Source: Companilactobacillus baiquanensis (lineage in GTDB: Bacteria > Bacillota > Bacilli > Lactobacillales > Lactobacillaceae). Taken from it: 64,000 bases of DNA. Numbering within the stretch: the stretch's first letter is position 1; each line of letters opens with the position of its first letter. Below are positions 1 through 7,852 of the stretch, piece by piece. The notes under the pieces were generated by a model. The model ran no database searches and had not been told where the DNA came from. It saw only the letters and a program-made list of their open reading frames with translations. The stretch lies in the NCBI RefSeq assembly GCF_003946605.1, contig NZ_RHOQ01000003.1, positions 186,001-250,000 on the forward strand, in the 5' to 3' direction. The translations under genes and the position numbers were made by a program.

Positions 1-2301
1 CAAGATAGGAAGAACTGGATAAATTGCCAATCTGATTTCATGGTAAACCAATAACAATACAACAAAGATAATTATTAAACCAGCGAACATAATTAAAGTA
101 TGGTTTGAAGTTACATTACTTACACCTATTAACATCATAACTTGTGGGCCAGCTGGTGAAATCTTCAAGTCATGGTGATTGCCACCAATATCTTTAGAAA
201 TTTTATCCATTAAGTTTTGCTGATCTTTAGAAGAAAGATGTTGATTAACTTTAAACTGGATCGTTGCATATTGATTATTATTACTGATAACAGTCTTCTT
301 GAGTGAATTAGGAATGTTTTTAATACCAGTATTCATTGTTGATTGACTAGCATCAAGTGAACCGCCTAATTGCTTATAAGTTGAAGATAGACTTGTTACG
401 CCAGTAATATCTTTATACTTGTTGTTTTCTTGTTTACCTAGTTTGTCGATACGTTTCATAGTTGCTTTGTCGCGAACGTCGTCACCTTTAACTAGGTAGT
501 TGATATAAACAGTTGAACCAACTTGCTTTTGAAGATATTTAGTATTTTGCAGCTCTGACATGTCTTGAGGGATCATCTTCAAAATATCAGTTTCAGTACC
601 AATATTTCTTTCAACGAAGAAACCAAATCCTCCAAGAACGATAGCAATGATAAAGACCCAGGAAGCATGTTTTGTAACAAACTTAGCGTAGTTAGCTAAC
701 CAGCCGGATAAACGAGTCGTACCATTTTGTTGCTTTTCTTTTCTAACTTTATTCTTAGCTACAAATTTAGCATGAGCTTTCTCTGATCCATCTAAGAGTG
801 TGAAAGTGCTAAACATCATAAAGAATTCAACGATGTAAACACATAGAACACCAAGTGCCAAAGTTACACCGAATTGTTTCATCATTGGAGCTTTAGAGAA
901 GAACATTGTTAAGAAACTGAACATCATAACTACTAAAGCAATTCCGACAGCAGGTCCCATCTTGTTGATCGAAAGTTTGATCGAACCTTCAGAATCTTCA
1001 GAACTTCGATATTCATCTTCATAACGGTTTTGGAACTGAACCCCAAAGTCAGTACCCAATCCAATAATAATTGGTAGAGTAGCCATTGTGGCAAGTGTGA
1101 TAGGTAAATTGAACCATCCCATCAAACCAAATGTCCATATCAAACCAATTAGAACGAATAGTAATGGTGATAATCTTCTTCTAACTGGGAAGATCAATGC
1201 CAAAATGATCAACATGATTATCACAGCAATAACAACCATGACCGCCATGTTTTGAATAACAACATTTTTAACTTGTCCGATAACAACAGGAGTACCGGCA
1301 GTTCTTACTTTGACGTTGCCTTTAAAGTTAGTATCTTTAACAGCTTTATGGACATCTTTCATCAACTTAACGTTGGCATCCATATCAGTTGTATTCTTAG
1401 TGTTAACCATTAAAACAGTATGTTTAGCGTTCTTAGGTAATAATTGCGAAATGGCAGATGGAACTTTTCCGTTATCACTAAGTAAAATATCTCTTAATAG
1501 TGCATTAGGCATGTTTTGTACTTTAGGAATCATTGGTAAAATACTTTGTTCAAGGGCTTGTTTTTGTTGATCATTTAAGATCGTCATTGTATAAGCTTGA
1601 ACTTGTTTTGTTTGGGCAGGTGTCAGCATACCCATAAGTTGAGTCTGTTCAGTTGCTTGTAATTGTGCAGCGGCTGCTTGTTGTTGGGCTGCAGGTAATT
1701 GAGCAATTTTAGCAGTTGCTTGAGTTTGTGCAGCAGCAATTTGAGCCTTTTGAGTATCGGTTAAAATCGTTGGTACAAATTGTGTTACTTGAGCAGTTTG
1801 TGCTGATGTTAGTGAACTTTGAATCTTAGTCATCAAAGTAGCTTTTTGCTTATCTGATAAGGAATTCATAACATCTTTTTGCATCTTAGGAGTTAAATTA
1901 AGATTTAATCCCTTCATATTAGAAGCTTGAGTTGGATTATCTGCGAGTTGTGATAACTCATCATTCATTAAAGCTACTATATTAGTAGTTCCACGAACGT
2001 TGTCCAATTTGCTGATTTTTTTATCCAGCGTATTGAGCTTCTTCATATTTTTTTGTGACAAAACTTGATCCTGTTTACCACTGACCATGACGTAAACAGC
2101 ATCCCCACCGAAATTCTTTTGATAAGTTTGCGTGTCTTTATAAGGCTTAGAATTGGAATTGACGAATACGTCGTTACTGAATTTCATTTCAATTCTAGGC
2201 AAACCTATGGCAAGAATTACGGTAATAGCTGCAATAATAGTGATCCACATTTTGGTGTGCTTGTGAACACTATTACTGAGCATATCAAAAAATTTCTCCA
2301 T
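1..2301 (-). CDS. MMPL/RND-family membrane transporter (partial, C-terminus beyond window)
   Basis: Large membrane exporter, 767 residues visible, cut at position 1. The N-terminus (MEKFFDMLSNSVHKHTKMW) leads into a first membrane segment, then a long extracytoplasmic loop rich in Gln and Ala (about residues 80-260), then a block of hydrophobic helices containing the GLGTDFGVQFQNRYEDE signature of MMPL/RND proteins, a second extracytoplasmic domain, and a second helix block reaching the edge. MMPL proteins in Firmicutes export lipids or drugs by proton motive force; the substrate here is unknown. An in-frame ATG lies at 2310, but the AAGGG ribosome site touches it directly, whereas it is 9 bases from the ATG at 2301, so 2301 is preferred. 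The TetR gene just upstream probably controls it. Confidence 0.9.
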   Translation of the reverse strand, partial: MEKFFDMLSNSVHKHTKMWITIIAAITVILAIGLPRIEMKFSNDVFVNSNSKPYKDTQTYQKNFGGDAVYVMVSGKQDQVLSQKNMKKLNTLDKKISKLDNVRGTTNIVALMNDELSQLADNPTQASNMKGLNLNLTPKMQKDVMNSLSDKQKATLMTKIQSSLTSAQTAQVTQFVPTILTDTQKAQIAAAQTQATAKIAQLPAAQQQAAAAQLQATEQTQLMGMLTPAQTKQVQAYTMTILNDQQKQALEQSILPMIPKVQNMPNALLRDILLSDNGKVPSAISQLLPKNAKHTVLMVNTKNTTDMDANVKLMKDVHKAVKDTNFKGNVKVRTAGTPVVIGQVKNVVIQNMAVMVVIAVIIMLIILALIFPVRRRLSPLLFVLIGLIWTFGLMGWFNLPITLATMATLPIIIGLGTDFGVQFQNRYEDEYRSSEDSEGSIKLSINKMGPAVGIALVVMMFSFLTMFFSKAPMMKQFGVTLALGVLCVYIVEFFMMFSTFTLLDGSEKAHAKFVAKNKVRKEKQQNGTTRLSGWLANYAKFVTKHASWVFIIAIVLGGFGFFVERNIGTETDILKMIPQDMSELQNTKYLQKQVGSTVYINYLVKGDDVRDKATMKRIDKLGKQENNKYKDITGVTSLSSTYKQLGGSLDASQSTMNTGIKNIPNSLKKTVISNNNQYATIQFKVNQHLSSKDQQNLMDKISKDIGGNHHDLKISPAGPQVMMLIGVSNVTSNHTLIMFAGLIIIFVVLLLVYHEIRLAIYPVLPIL

Positions 2302-2370
2302 AATTTTCATCCCTTTCAGAGTTTTCCTCATAGTGACGATTATAACTATTCGGGAAATAATTTTAAGAAA

Positions 2371-2406
2371 CAAAAAAAGCCACCAGTCTCAAAATGAGAC
2401 AAAGTG
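2371..2406 (-). terminator. Intrinsic terminator between tetR and the MMPL gene
   Basis: Read on the minus strand, a CAC..GTCTCA / TGAGAC..GTG hairpin with a three-base loop is followed by a run of seven Ts. It lies directly after the TetR stop and before the MMPL gene, so the two may be only partly co-transcribed. Confidence 0.7.
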
Positions 2407-2417
2407 ACGATTTTGTA

Positions 2418-2972
2418 TTATAAATTTGACCATTTTTTAAAGAAGCTTTCGGCAAATCCGGTGAATTCCTTCATAGGAACTTGGAAATCATGATCCTCAA
2501 GATATTCTACTAAACCGACCAAACCACCGACAATGAAGCTTATCATCAATTCTGGTGAATCAGAGGTTACGATCATTTGTATCAATGGGTCATCTTGACT
2601 TTCAGGTTCTTTATATTTACTTTCGACCAGATCTTTTAAGATACTACGAAATTCTGGATATAGATTAGCTTTAGTTTGATACTGCGGCGAGATATGTCGC
2701 ATAAAATTATTATTGGTTTCTATGAAATCTGCAATTTGTGAAACGATAGTTTCAGCGTTACTACTATTGCTAATTAAGTCATCCAATAAGTAGGCAAAAA
2801 CTGATCTTAACAAAACAAACTTGTCAGTAAAGTAACGATAAAAGGTACTATGATTTATCATCGCCTCCGTGCAAATATCAGCCACGGTGATTTTTTCAAA
2901 TGATTTTTTCTCTAATAAAGAGATCATGGCATCGATGATATTTTTCTTAGTCCTTTGTGTTACTTGTGACAT
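2418..2972 (-). CDS. TetR/AcrR-family transcriptional regulator
   Basis: A 184-residue protein with an N-terminal TetR DNA-binding domain: helix-turn-helix around residues 24-50 (ITVADICTEAMINHSTFYRY), the family signature, followed by a divergent helical ligand domain with a TetR_C-like end. Such repressors commonly control a neighbouring exporter, here the MMPL gene downstream. It starts 9 bases after the end of the deoxyribosyltransferase gene, which suggests joint transcription. The ligand cannot be told from sequence. Confidence 0.9.
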   Translation of the reverse strand: MSQVTQRTKKNIIDAMISLLEKKSFEKITVADICTEAMINHSTFYRYFTDKFVLLRSVFAYLLDDLISNSSNAETIVSQIADFIETNNNFMRHISPQYQTKANLYPEFRSILKDLVESKYKEPESQDDPLIQMIVTSDSPELMISFIVGGLVGLVEYLEDHDFQVPMKEFTGFAESFFKKWSNL

Positions 2973-2981
2973 AGTTTCCTC

Positions 2982-3455
2982 CTAAAATACTTTTACATCT
3001 TCGTAGCGGGTCATTAATTGATTGAAGTCATAATCTTTAATTTTTTTAACGTTTTCTGAACCATTGAAAAAGGCTGTTAGACTGCCAGCTAGCATAAGAT
3101 TCAAAGGCAGGTCTGAAACATTTCTAACGGCGACAACAGGGATGTTGTTAGCAAACGCATAACCGCATTCCCAGACGGTGCCGGAGTCAGGTTCAGTATC
3201 GTTTTCTTCTATCTTATAGTCTAACATTGCGACTACGACATCTGAAACGTTGATATTATTTATATCGTGTTTGAAAACTGCTGATTGCCATTCAAAGGAG
3301 CCAACTTTTGCATCAGTATATTCAGCACTAGCAGGTCGAAAAATATCTCCGATTGTTTCATTTTGTTCTAAAAGATCTTGGATTTCATCAAGTCGTTTGA
3401 TTTGTTGTTCATTGAAGAAAGGTCCAGCTAGATAAATACGATTTTTTTTGTTCAT
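2982..3455 (-). CDS. ntd: Nucleoside 2-deoxyribosyltransferase
   Basis: A 157-residue protein of the lactobacillar nucleoside 2-deoxyribosyltransferase family, which swaps the base on 2'-deoxynucleosides in purine and pyrimidine salvage. It shows the N-terminal RIYLAGPFF strand-loop, a DVVVAMLDY segment, and SGTVWECGYA, in which Glu96 matches the catalytic nucleophile of the family (GMELGYA in the Lactobacillus leichmannii enzyme). Length equals the family norm. Cytoplasmic. A ribosome site precedes the ATG. It is the first gene of a likely ntd-tetR-MMPL run on the minus strand; the functional link between salvage and the exporter is not evident. Confidence 0.9.
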   Translation of the reverse strand: MNKKNRIYLAGPFFNEQQIKRLDEIQDLLEQNETIGDIFRPASAEYTDAKVGSFEWQSAVFKHDINNINVSDVVVAMLDYKIEENDTEPDSGTVWECGYAFANNIPVVAVRNVSDLPLNLMLAGSLTAFFNGSENVKKIKDYDFNQLMTRYEDVKVF

Positions 3456-3653
3456 TAAAACTCTCCTTTTTGATATGTATTTATTATACTGGAAGCACTT
3501 AAAAATTCCTTATAAATTCCTCAAAACAAATATTTAATTTGGCGTAATATTAGATATTTAAAATTCAATATTATTTTTTTGAATTTGGGTGGAAAATTCT
3601 TTAAAAGTTCAAACTTAGATGGTATAAAGAACCTAGCACGGAGGATGACAAGC

Positions 3654-3749
3654 ATGGAAACTAAAAAAGATCTAAAAAAGAATAAACGCAATGTAAGCTA
3701 TTTAGCATTATTTGGCATCGTAATGGCCTTCCTTCTATTAATATTTTAA
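3654..3749 (+). CDS. Putative 31-residue single-helix membrane peptide
   Basis: A short reading frame, METKKDLKKNK followed by one hydrophobic helix (about residues 15-31), with a good GGAGG ribosome site 9 bases before the ATG. The charged basic N-terminus and a terminal hydrophobic helix are typical of small bacterial membrane peptides. No family is recognised, and no terminator follows. Existence rests on ribosome site and composition only. Confidence 0.4.
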   Translation: METKKDLKKNKRNVSYLALFGIVMAFLLLIF

Positions 3750-3759
3750 ATTTGAATAA

Positions 3760-4008
3760 AATAAAAACGTAGAGCAAGATGTATCTTATTTTCCATTTAT
3801 TGTTACTCAAAGGAATTTTGTACCTATGGTATCTTTTAATTCAGATAACAGTGTTTCTCCTGTAACTAATCGTGCTTTACAAAGTTTGACTCCTTGGGTA
3901 TCAGATATGCAAAGAAGAGCCACAGATGGTGGTTGGTATTTCCGAGTTTCTACTAATGAATGGGTAAATTCCGAATATGTTCCAAGTTATGAATTTTTAA
4001 ATCAATAA
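3760..4008 (+). pseudogene. Decayed C-terminal fragment of a SLAP-type cell-surface protein
   Basis: An open frame without a convincing start or ribosome site encodes the last part of a wall-binding (SLAP-like) repeat: FVPMVSFN, a TPWVSD segment and YFRVSTNEWV near the end. It aligns with the C-terminus of the glucosaminidase at 31527-32501 (YVPMVTFN, TPWQTD, YYRVSTNEWV). The stretch from 3826 could be read as a 60-residue ORF, but similarity starts before that ATG, so a truncated remnant is the better reading. It sits next to a palindrome of the dispersed family also found after two intact SLAP genes. Confidence 0.6.
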
Positions 4009-4020
4009 AAAGAAAGTTGG

Positions 4021-4136
4021 GCAAAACATGTTCAGCTTTCGAGCATTAAGGCGAAAGGGTCCAGTAATCTGATTTTAGATTACTGGACCCTTTCGTTTTA
4101 AGCGGAAAAAGCTATGTTTTGTTCCACGTTTATGCT
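4021..4136. repeat. Dispersed palindrome family A, copy 1 (extended form)
   Basis: Core at 4052-4095 is a perfect 19-bp inverted repeat (CGAAAGGGTCCAGTAATCT, loop GATTTT, then its complement). Outside the core, the flanks (about 4022-4050 and 4096-4125) are imperfect inverted repeats sharing CAAAACAT/ATGTTTTG and AGCTTT/AAAAGCT, so the whole element is a palindrome of more than 100 bp. The core recurs at 42275, 44111 and 49064. It can serve as a bidirectional terminator between the fragment at 3760 and the importer gene ending at 4183. Confidence 0.8.
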
Positions 4137-4182
4137 GCATATTTCGAGACAAAATAGATTTTTATCAGACTCTTTTATGTCC

Positions 4183-5043
4183 TTATTTTTCAGGTTTAAC
4201 TAAAGAATTATCGTTAGTACCAAACCATTTTTCATTTATTTTTTCTAATTGACCGTCATTAGAGAGTTTTTGAAAAGCAGCGTCGATCTTCTTCTTCATA
4301 GTTTTGTCGCCTTTTCTCATACCGACGGCAAAATCCTCTCCATCAAAACCACCGGTTGTCATTTGATATGAGTCCGGATCTTTTTCGTGTTTAATGTAAT
4401 ATCCTGCATAAACACTATCTATTAATAAACCTTGGATTCGGTTAGCGTCAAGATCCATTAACGCATTATTGAATGAATCGTACATAACAGGTGATTGGTT
4501 TTTAATATAGTCTTTTAGCATCTTAGGATGTTCATCTAACAAACTGGCACCAGAAGAACTAGTTTGGACGCCTAAAGTTTTACCTTGCATACCGGCAAAA
4601 CTATTAATATTATTCTTCTTTTTTGTAACAAGGATTTGACGATTAGCCATGTAAGGCCTTGAAAAAGCAATCTGTTTTTGACGAGCAGGGGTTATCGTAT
4701 AGCCGTTCCAAATCAAATCAATTGTACGGTTACGTAATTCTGTCTCCTTCATATTCCAATCGATAGGCTGAAAATCAGCTTTGATACCGTATTGCTTAAA
4801 GACAGCTTTAGCGAGATCAATATCATATCCAACTAGTTGACCATTTTTTTTACGAAATCCCATAGGGACAAAGGTATCATCTAAGCCAATGATTACTCGT
4901 CCACGTTTTTTAATGTTTGACCAAGTATCAGTGGTATTGGCTTGTTGAGCAACTGATTTATTGCTTGTACTGCTTTGACAACCGCTCAAAATGGTAACGA
5001 AACATGCCAAGAGGGCGATGATCGTAAATATTTTCTTTTTCAT
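4183..5043 (-). CDS. Polar amino-acid ABC transporter, substrate-binding lipoprotein
   Basis: A 286-residue extracellular solute-binding protein, family 3 (SBP_bac_3). The N-terminus is a lipoprotein signal with lipobox LSGC, so Cys22 should be lipidated and hold the protein at the outer membrane face. The mature part has IIGLDDTFVPMGF, the GYDIDLAKAVF signature and a WNGYTITPARQKQIAFSRPY segment typical of amino-acid binders. It is the last gene of a permease-ATPase-binding protein operon. The substrate is not certain: the T-box specifier region upstream reads as Thr (ACA) or His (CAC). Confidence 0.92.
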   Translation of the reverse strand: MKKKIFTIIALLACFVTILSGCQSSTSNKSVAQQANTTDTWSNIKKRGRVIIGLDDTFVPMGFRKKNGQLVGYDIDLAKAVFKQYGIKADFQPIDWNMKETELRNRTIDLIWNGYTITPARQKQIAFSRPYMANRQILVTKKKNNINSFAGMQGKTLGVQTSSSGASLLDEHPKMLKDYIKNQSPVMYDSFNNALMDLDANRIQGLLIDSVYAGYYIKHEKDPDSYQMTTGGFDGEDFAVGMRKGDKTMKKKIDAAFQKLSNDGQLEKINEKWFGTNDNSLVKPEK

Positions 5044-5063
5044 AATTTAATCCCCCAAGGTAG

Positions 5064-5702
5064 TTATTTATTAATAGGTTTAACTTCGAGTAGTTGATCA
5101 GCAATTTTTTTAGCAAATTCGGGATCATGGGTAACAACGATTTGAGTGATACCAGTCTTTTTTAAATCCAAAATCAAGTCAGCGACTGCGTCACGTAAAC
5201 TTGGATCAAGTGCTGATGTAGGTTCGTCATAACAAAGGATTTTAGGTTGCATGGCTAAAGCGCGGGCAATGGCAACACGTTGTTTTTGTCCACCGGATAA
5301 TTCAAATGGATATTGATTAGCTTGACTTGATAGTTCCAATTGGGCAAGTAAGTCTTTGGCGGCGGCTTCAGAAGTTTTTTTATCTTGTTTTAGAACCATT
5401 TCAGGGGCTAAAGAAACATTTTGAAGAACTGTTAGATGGGGGAAAAGATTGAAATCTTGAAATACTACGCCAACGATACGTTCTTTAGCAGATTCGTCAG
5501 CAGGATCCAAAGGTTCTCCATTGAGGATGAACTTACCAGAGTCAGCTTTTTCAAGTCCAGCGATGCAGCGGAGTAAAGTTGTTTTACCTGCTCCAGAAGG
5601 TCCGACAACACTTAAAATAGCATTATCTTTAACTTCAAGATTCAAATTATTTAAAATTGTTGTTCCTTCAAAACTTTTTGTAATATTTTCTAGCTTTAGC
5701 AT
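5064..5702 (-). CDS. Amino-acid ABC transporter ATP-binding protein
   Basis: Cytoplasmic ATPase of the importer, 212 residues: Walker A GPSGAGKTT (34-42), Q-loop, signature LSGGQKQRVAIARAL, Walker B ILCYDEPTSALDP and the H-loop VVTHD. It is of the GlnQ/HisP class. A longer frame begins at 5717, but that ATG lies inside the GGGAGG ribosome site that serves the ATG at 5702, so 5702 is the start. The gene follows the permease by 18 bases and precedes the binding protein by 20. Confidence 0.92.
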   Translation of the reverse strand: MLKLENITKSFEGTTILNNLNLEVKDNAILSVVGPSGAGKTTLLRCIAGLEKADSGKFILNGEPLDPADESAKERIVGVVFQDFNLFPHLTVLQNVSLAPEMVLKQDKKTSEAAAKDLLAQLELSSQANQYPFELSGGQKQRVAIARALAMQPKILCYDEPTSALDPSLRDAVADLILDLKKTGITQIVVTHDPEFAKKIADQLLEVKPINK

Positions 5703-5720
5703 AAAAATTCCTCCCAAATC

Positions 5721-6371
5721 CTAACGGTAATAACTGAAGTGTTTTTCTAAAATACGTAAAACCCAAGTGCAGACGAGTGTTAACAATAGATAAATAACAC
5801 CGACTAATAATAATGGAACTAAAGTAACATCACGTGAACTGGCGATATTTCCGGCACGAAGTAAATCGCCTAATCCAATTACGTATACCAATGATGAGTC
5901 TTTAACTAAATTGATAACTTCATTACCAATTGATGGTAAGACGATTTTCAAAACTTGTGGTACGACAATTTTTCTGATCGTTTGCCAGTAATTTAAACCT
6001 AGAACTTTGGCACCTTCAAATTGTCCCTTACTGATAGCTCCAAAGCCTCCACGGAAGATTTCAGCGAAGTAAGCTGTGTAATTTAATATGAAAGCAAATA
6101 ATGCTGCATCATATCTTTCAAAAACGATATGGAAGAAAGGCATATTTGGTAATCCATAGAATACGAATATCAATTGTAATAGTAATGGTGTGCCACGCAT
6201 TACCCAAATATAAAATGAAACTAACCAGCTTAGTGGTTTAAATCTTGAACTACGTCCTAATGAAACTAGGACACCTAATGGCAATGAACAAACTAAAGTC
6301 CAAAAGAAAACTTTGAGCGTCATTACGGTTCCGCTTAATAGCGAAGGTAGAATTTCTAAAATATAGTGCAT
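5721..6371 (-). CDS. Amino-acid ABC transporter permease
   Basis: A 216-residue inner-membrane protein of the HisM/GlnP type with about five transmembrane helices and the EAA-like loop EIFRGGFGAISKGQFEGAKVLGL that docks on the ATPase. First gene of the importer operon; a GGGGGA ribosome site lies 7 bases before its ATG, and the T-box leader lies directly upstream. A single permease probably works as a homodimer. Confidence 0.92.
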   Translation of the reverse strand: MHYILEILPSLLSGTVMTLKVFFWTLVCSLPLGVLVSLGRSSRFKPLSWLVSFYIWVMRGTPLLLQLIFVFYGLPNMPFFHIVFERYDAALFAFILNYTAYFAEIFRGGFGAISKGQFEGAKVLGLNYWQTIRKIVVPQVLKIVLPSIGNEVINLVKDSSLVYVIGLGDLLRAGNIASSRDVTLVPLLLVGVIYLLLTLVCTWVLRILEKHFSYYR

Positions 6372-6392
6372 GATATTTCCCCCTGACTGTAC

Positions 6393-6490
6393 AAAAAAAG
6401 TCCTCTAGCAAAATGCTAGAGGACGTCTAGACGTGGTTCCACCTCAATTCGTTAGTACCTCACGATACTAACCTCAGGAAGTTATTGTAA
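6393..6490 (-). promoter_or_regulatory. Second T-box antiterminator/terminator module, without Stem I
   Basis: On the minus strand this stretch has a Stem III-like hairpin (GTTAGT..ACTAAC), a T-box motif GAGGTGGAACCACG (6432-6444) and a terminator hairpin GTCCTCTAGCA / TGCTAGAGGAC followed by seven Ts (6393-6424). It has everything 3' of Stem I and II but no Stem I of its own. It directly precedes the permease gene. Thirteen bases at 6478-6490 are perfectly complementary to 6584-6596 in the first module. Confidence 0.75.
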
Positions 6491-6757
6491 AAAAAAAGCC
6501 CTCTTAGTCACACGACTAAGAGGGCGATTTAACGCGGTACCACCTCTGGCTTCTTAATATCTTACGACATTAAGCTCACGAAGTTACAATAACTTCAGCG
6601 ATAACGGTGCTACCGAAATAACCTACTGAATTCAATTATTTAACTTACAGATGTGTTTCATTACTTACCGGATCGACTCACACCACCGTCGACTCTCTGA
6701 ACCAGATAAAATAATTACTTTTCTGTCATCGTCTTTGTACTGTTTAAATGTTGCAAC
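6489..6757 (-). promoter_or_regulatory. T-box riboswitch (complete), leader of the amino-acid importer operon
   Basis: Minus-strand leader with Stem I (about 6647-6727; distal GGTGGTGTGA-like loop, AGTA on the 5' side and GAA on the 3' side of the specifier loop), a Stem III hairpin, T-box motif AGAGGTGGTACCGCG (6533-6548) and a terminator of 11 bp, CCCTCTTAGTC, with nine Ts (6489-6525). The specifier loop 3' strand reads GAAACACA (6652-6659). Counting directly after GAA gives ACA (Thr); a one-base shift gives CAC (His). Uncharged tRNA of that family should permit transcription of the importer. Confidence 0.88.
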
Positions 6758-6758
6758 T

Positions 6759-6787
6759 ATCGTACGTCCTTAGATATTGAATGTCAA
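6759..6787 (-). promoter_or_regulatory. Promoter of the T-box/importer operon
   Basis: Minus-strand TTGACA (6782-6787), 17-base spacer, TACGAT (6759-6764), placed just before the T-box Stem I. Confidence 0.75.
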
Positions 6788-6807
6788 GAACATTTATTAA
6801 TATTTGA

Positions 6808-6865
6808 TTGACAGTATTATAAAATTATACTATATTAAAAGTGAATCAATATTATACGTCGTATA
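6808..6865 (+). promoter_or_regulatory. Promoter and probable operator of the PadR operon
   Basis: TTGACA (6808-6813), 17-base spacer and TATATT (6831-6836) form a near-consensus promoter. A 13-bp palindrome TATACGTCGTATA (6853-6865) follows at about +10 to +22, between promoter and ribosome site, a fitting place for autorepression by the PadR protein. The operator role is inferred from position and symmetry. Confidence 0.7.
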
Positions 6866-6888
6866 GTATTATAGAAAGAGGAGATAAT

Positions 6889-7206
6889 ATGGCAATTCAA
6901 GCCTCAACAGAGATTTTGGAGGGAAGTGTCTTAGCTCTTTTGACTAGAGAGGACTACTACGGTTATACGATAACCAAGGAAGTTCAAAAGGTATTCCCAA
7001 TTTCAGAATCCACCATGTATCCGATTTTGCGCCGTTTAAAAAAAGAAGGCTGGTTAGAAACATATGATCAAGCGTATGAGGGCAGAAATCGTCGATATTA
7101 TAAAATAACTGAATTAGGGGAGTCACAGTTAACTTCTATTAAAGAAGATTGGTCGCAACTAAAAGAAGCTACGGACAGAATTTTGGAGGGTAAAGATGGA
7201 GAATAA
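6889..7206 (+). CDS. PadR-family transcriptional regulator
   Basis: A 105-residue winged-helix repressor: LEGSVLALLTREDYYGYTI, SESTMYPILRRLKKEGW and GRNRRYYKIT are the PadR signature segments. The frame is open back to a GTG at 6841, but the -10 element ends at 6836 so that codon would sit at or before the transcript start, while a GAGGAG ribosome site lies 6 bases before the ATG at 6889. It overlaps the next gene by 11 bases, as PadR-DUF1700 pairs usually do. Probably senses envelope stress or a drug and controls its own operon. Confidence 0.9.
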   Translation: MAIQASTEILEGSVLALLTREDYYGYTITKEVQKVFPISESTMYPILRRLKKEGWLETYDQAYEGRNRRYYKITELGESQLTSIKEDWSQLKEATDRILEGKDGE

Positions 7207-7852
7207 AGCTGTAAATGAATATATTGATGAACTAAAAGTTTATTTACATCCACTTGATGAATCAGAACAAAATGATGTTTTGGAATTTTATCGTGAATAT
7301 TTAATTGATGCAAATTTAACAACTACCGATGCAATTGTGAATGAACTGGGACTACCGAAAAAATTAGCACGAAAAGTATTGGCAGATTACTCTATTAAGA
7401 TGTCTGAAGATAATTATCAACATGTGGATAACGGACACATTACTGATAATGAAAGATTTAAGAAGAATTTAGGGATGATCGGTCTAGTTTTACTAGCTTT
7501 AATGGCATCTCCCATTGCTATTCCCGTTGCCATAGCTTTAGTGCTCGCCTTAGTCTCATTCTTTGGACTAGGAATACTGTTCATATTATTATTCTTGTTC
7601 TTATTAGCTCTATCAGTGATTTTAGGTATTGGATCTATTTTTATGGGAATATCAGTTATCTTTGAATCACTAGCGACATCGGTCTTTTATATCGGTGGCG
7701 GTTTGATTATTTTAGGACTAAATTTCTTTATTATTCCTATCGTTATAGCGATAGTACGCTGGGTATTTGATCTAGTTGTCATCTTCTTTAGATGGTTAGG
7801 TAAGAAATTACTCTATGGAAGAACTACACCAATGAAGGGGGAAAATAAATAA
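7196..7852 (+). CDS. DUF1700 (HAAS domain) membrane protein
   Basis: A 218-residue protein. Residues 1-75 form the helical HAAS domain (YIDELKVYLHPLDESEQNDVLEFY) that follows PadR regulators; residues 95-205 contain four or so hydrophobic helices. The start overlaps padR and the stop overlaps the next ATG by one base, so the three are translationally coupled. HAAS domains are thought to relay signals between PadR and membrane partners; the molecular role is not settled. Confidence 0.85.
   Translation: MENKAVNEYIDELKVYLHPLDESEQNDVLEFYREYLIDANLTTTDAIVNELGLPKKLARKVLADYSIKMSEDNYQHVDNGHITDNERFKKNLGMIGLVLLALMASPIAIPVAIALVLALVSFFGLGILFILLFLFLLALSVILGIGSIFMGISVIFESLATSVFYIGGGLIILGLNFFIIPIVIAIVRWVFDLVVIFFRWLGKKLLYGRTTPMKGENK

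Noticed and set aside
3826..4008. A complete 60-residue gene
   Set aside because: Similarity to the SLAP repeat begins before the ATG and there is no ribosome site, so a relic is more likely.
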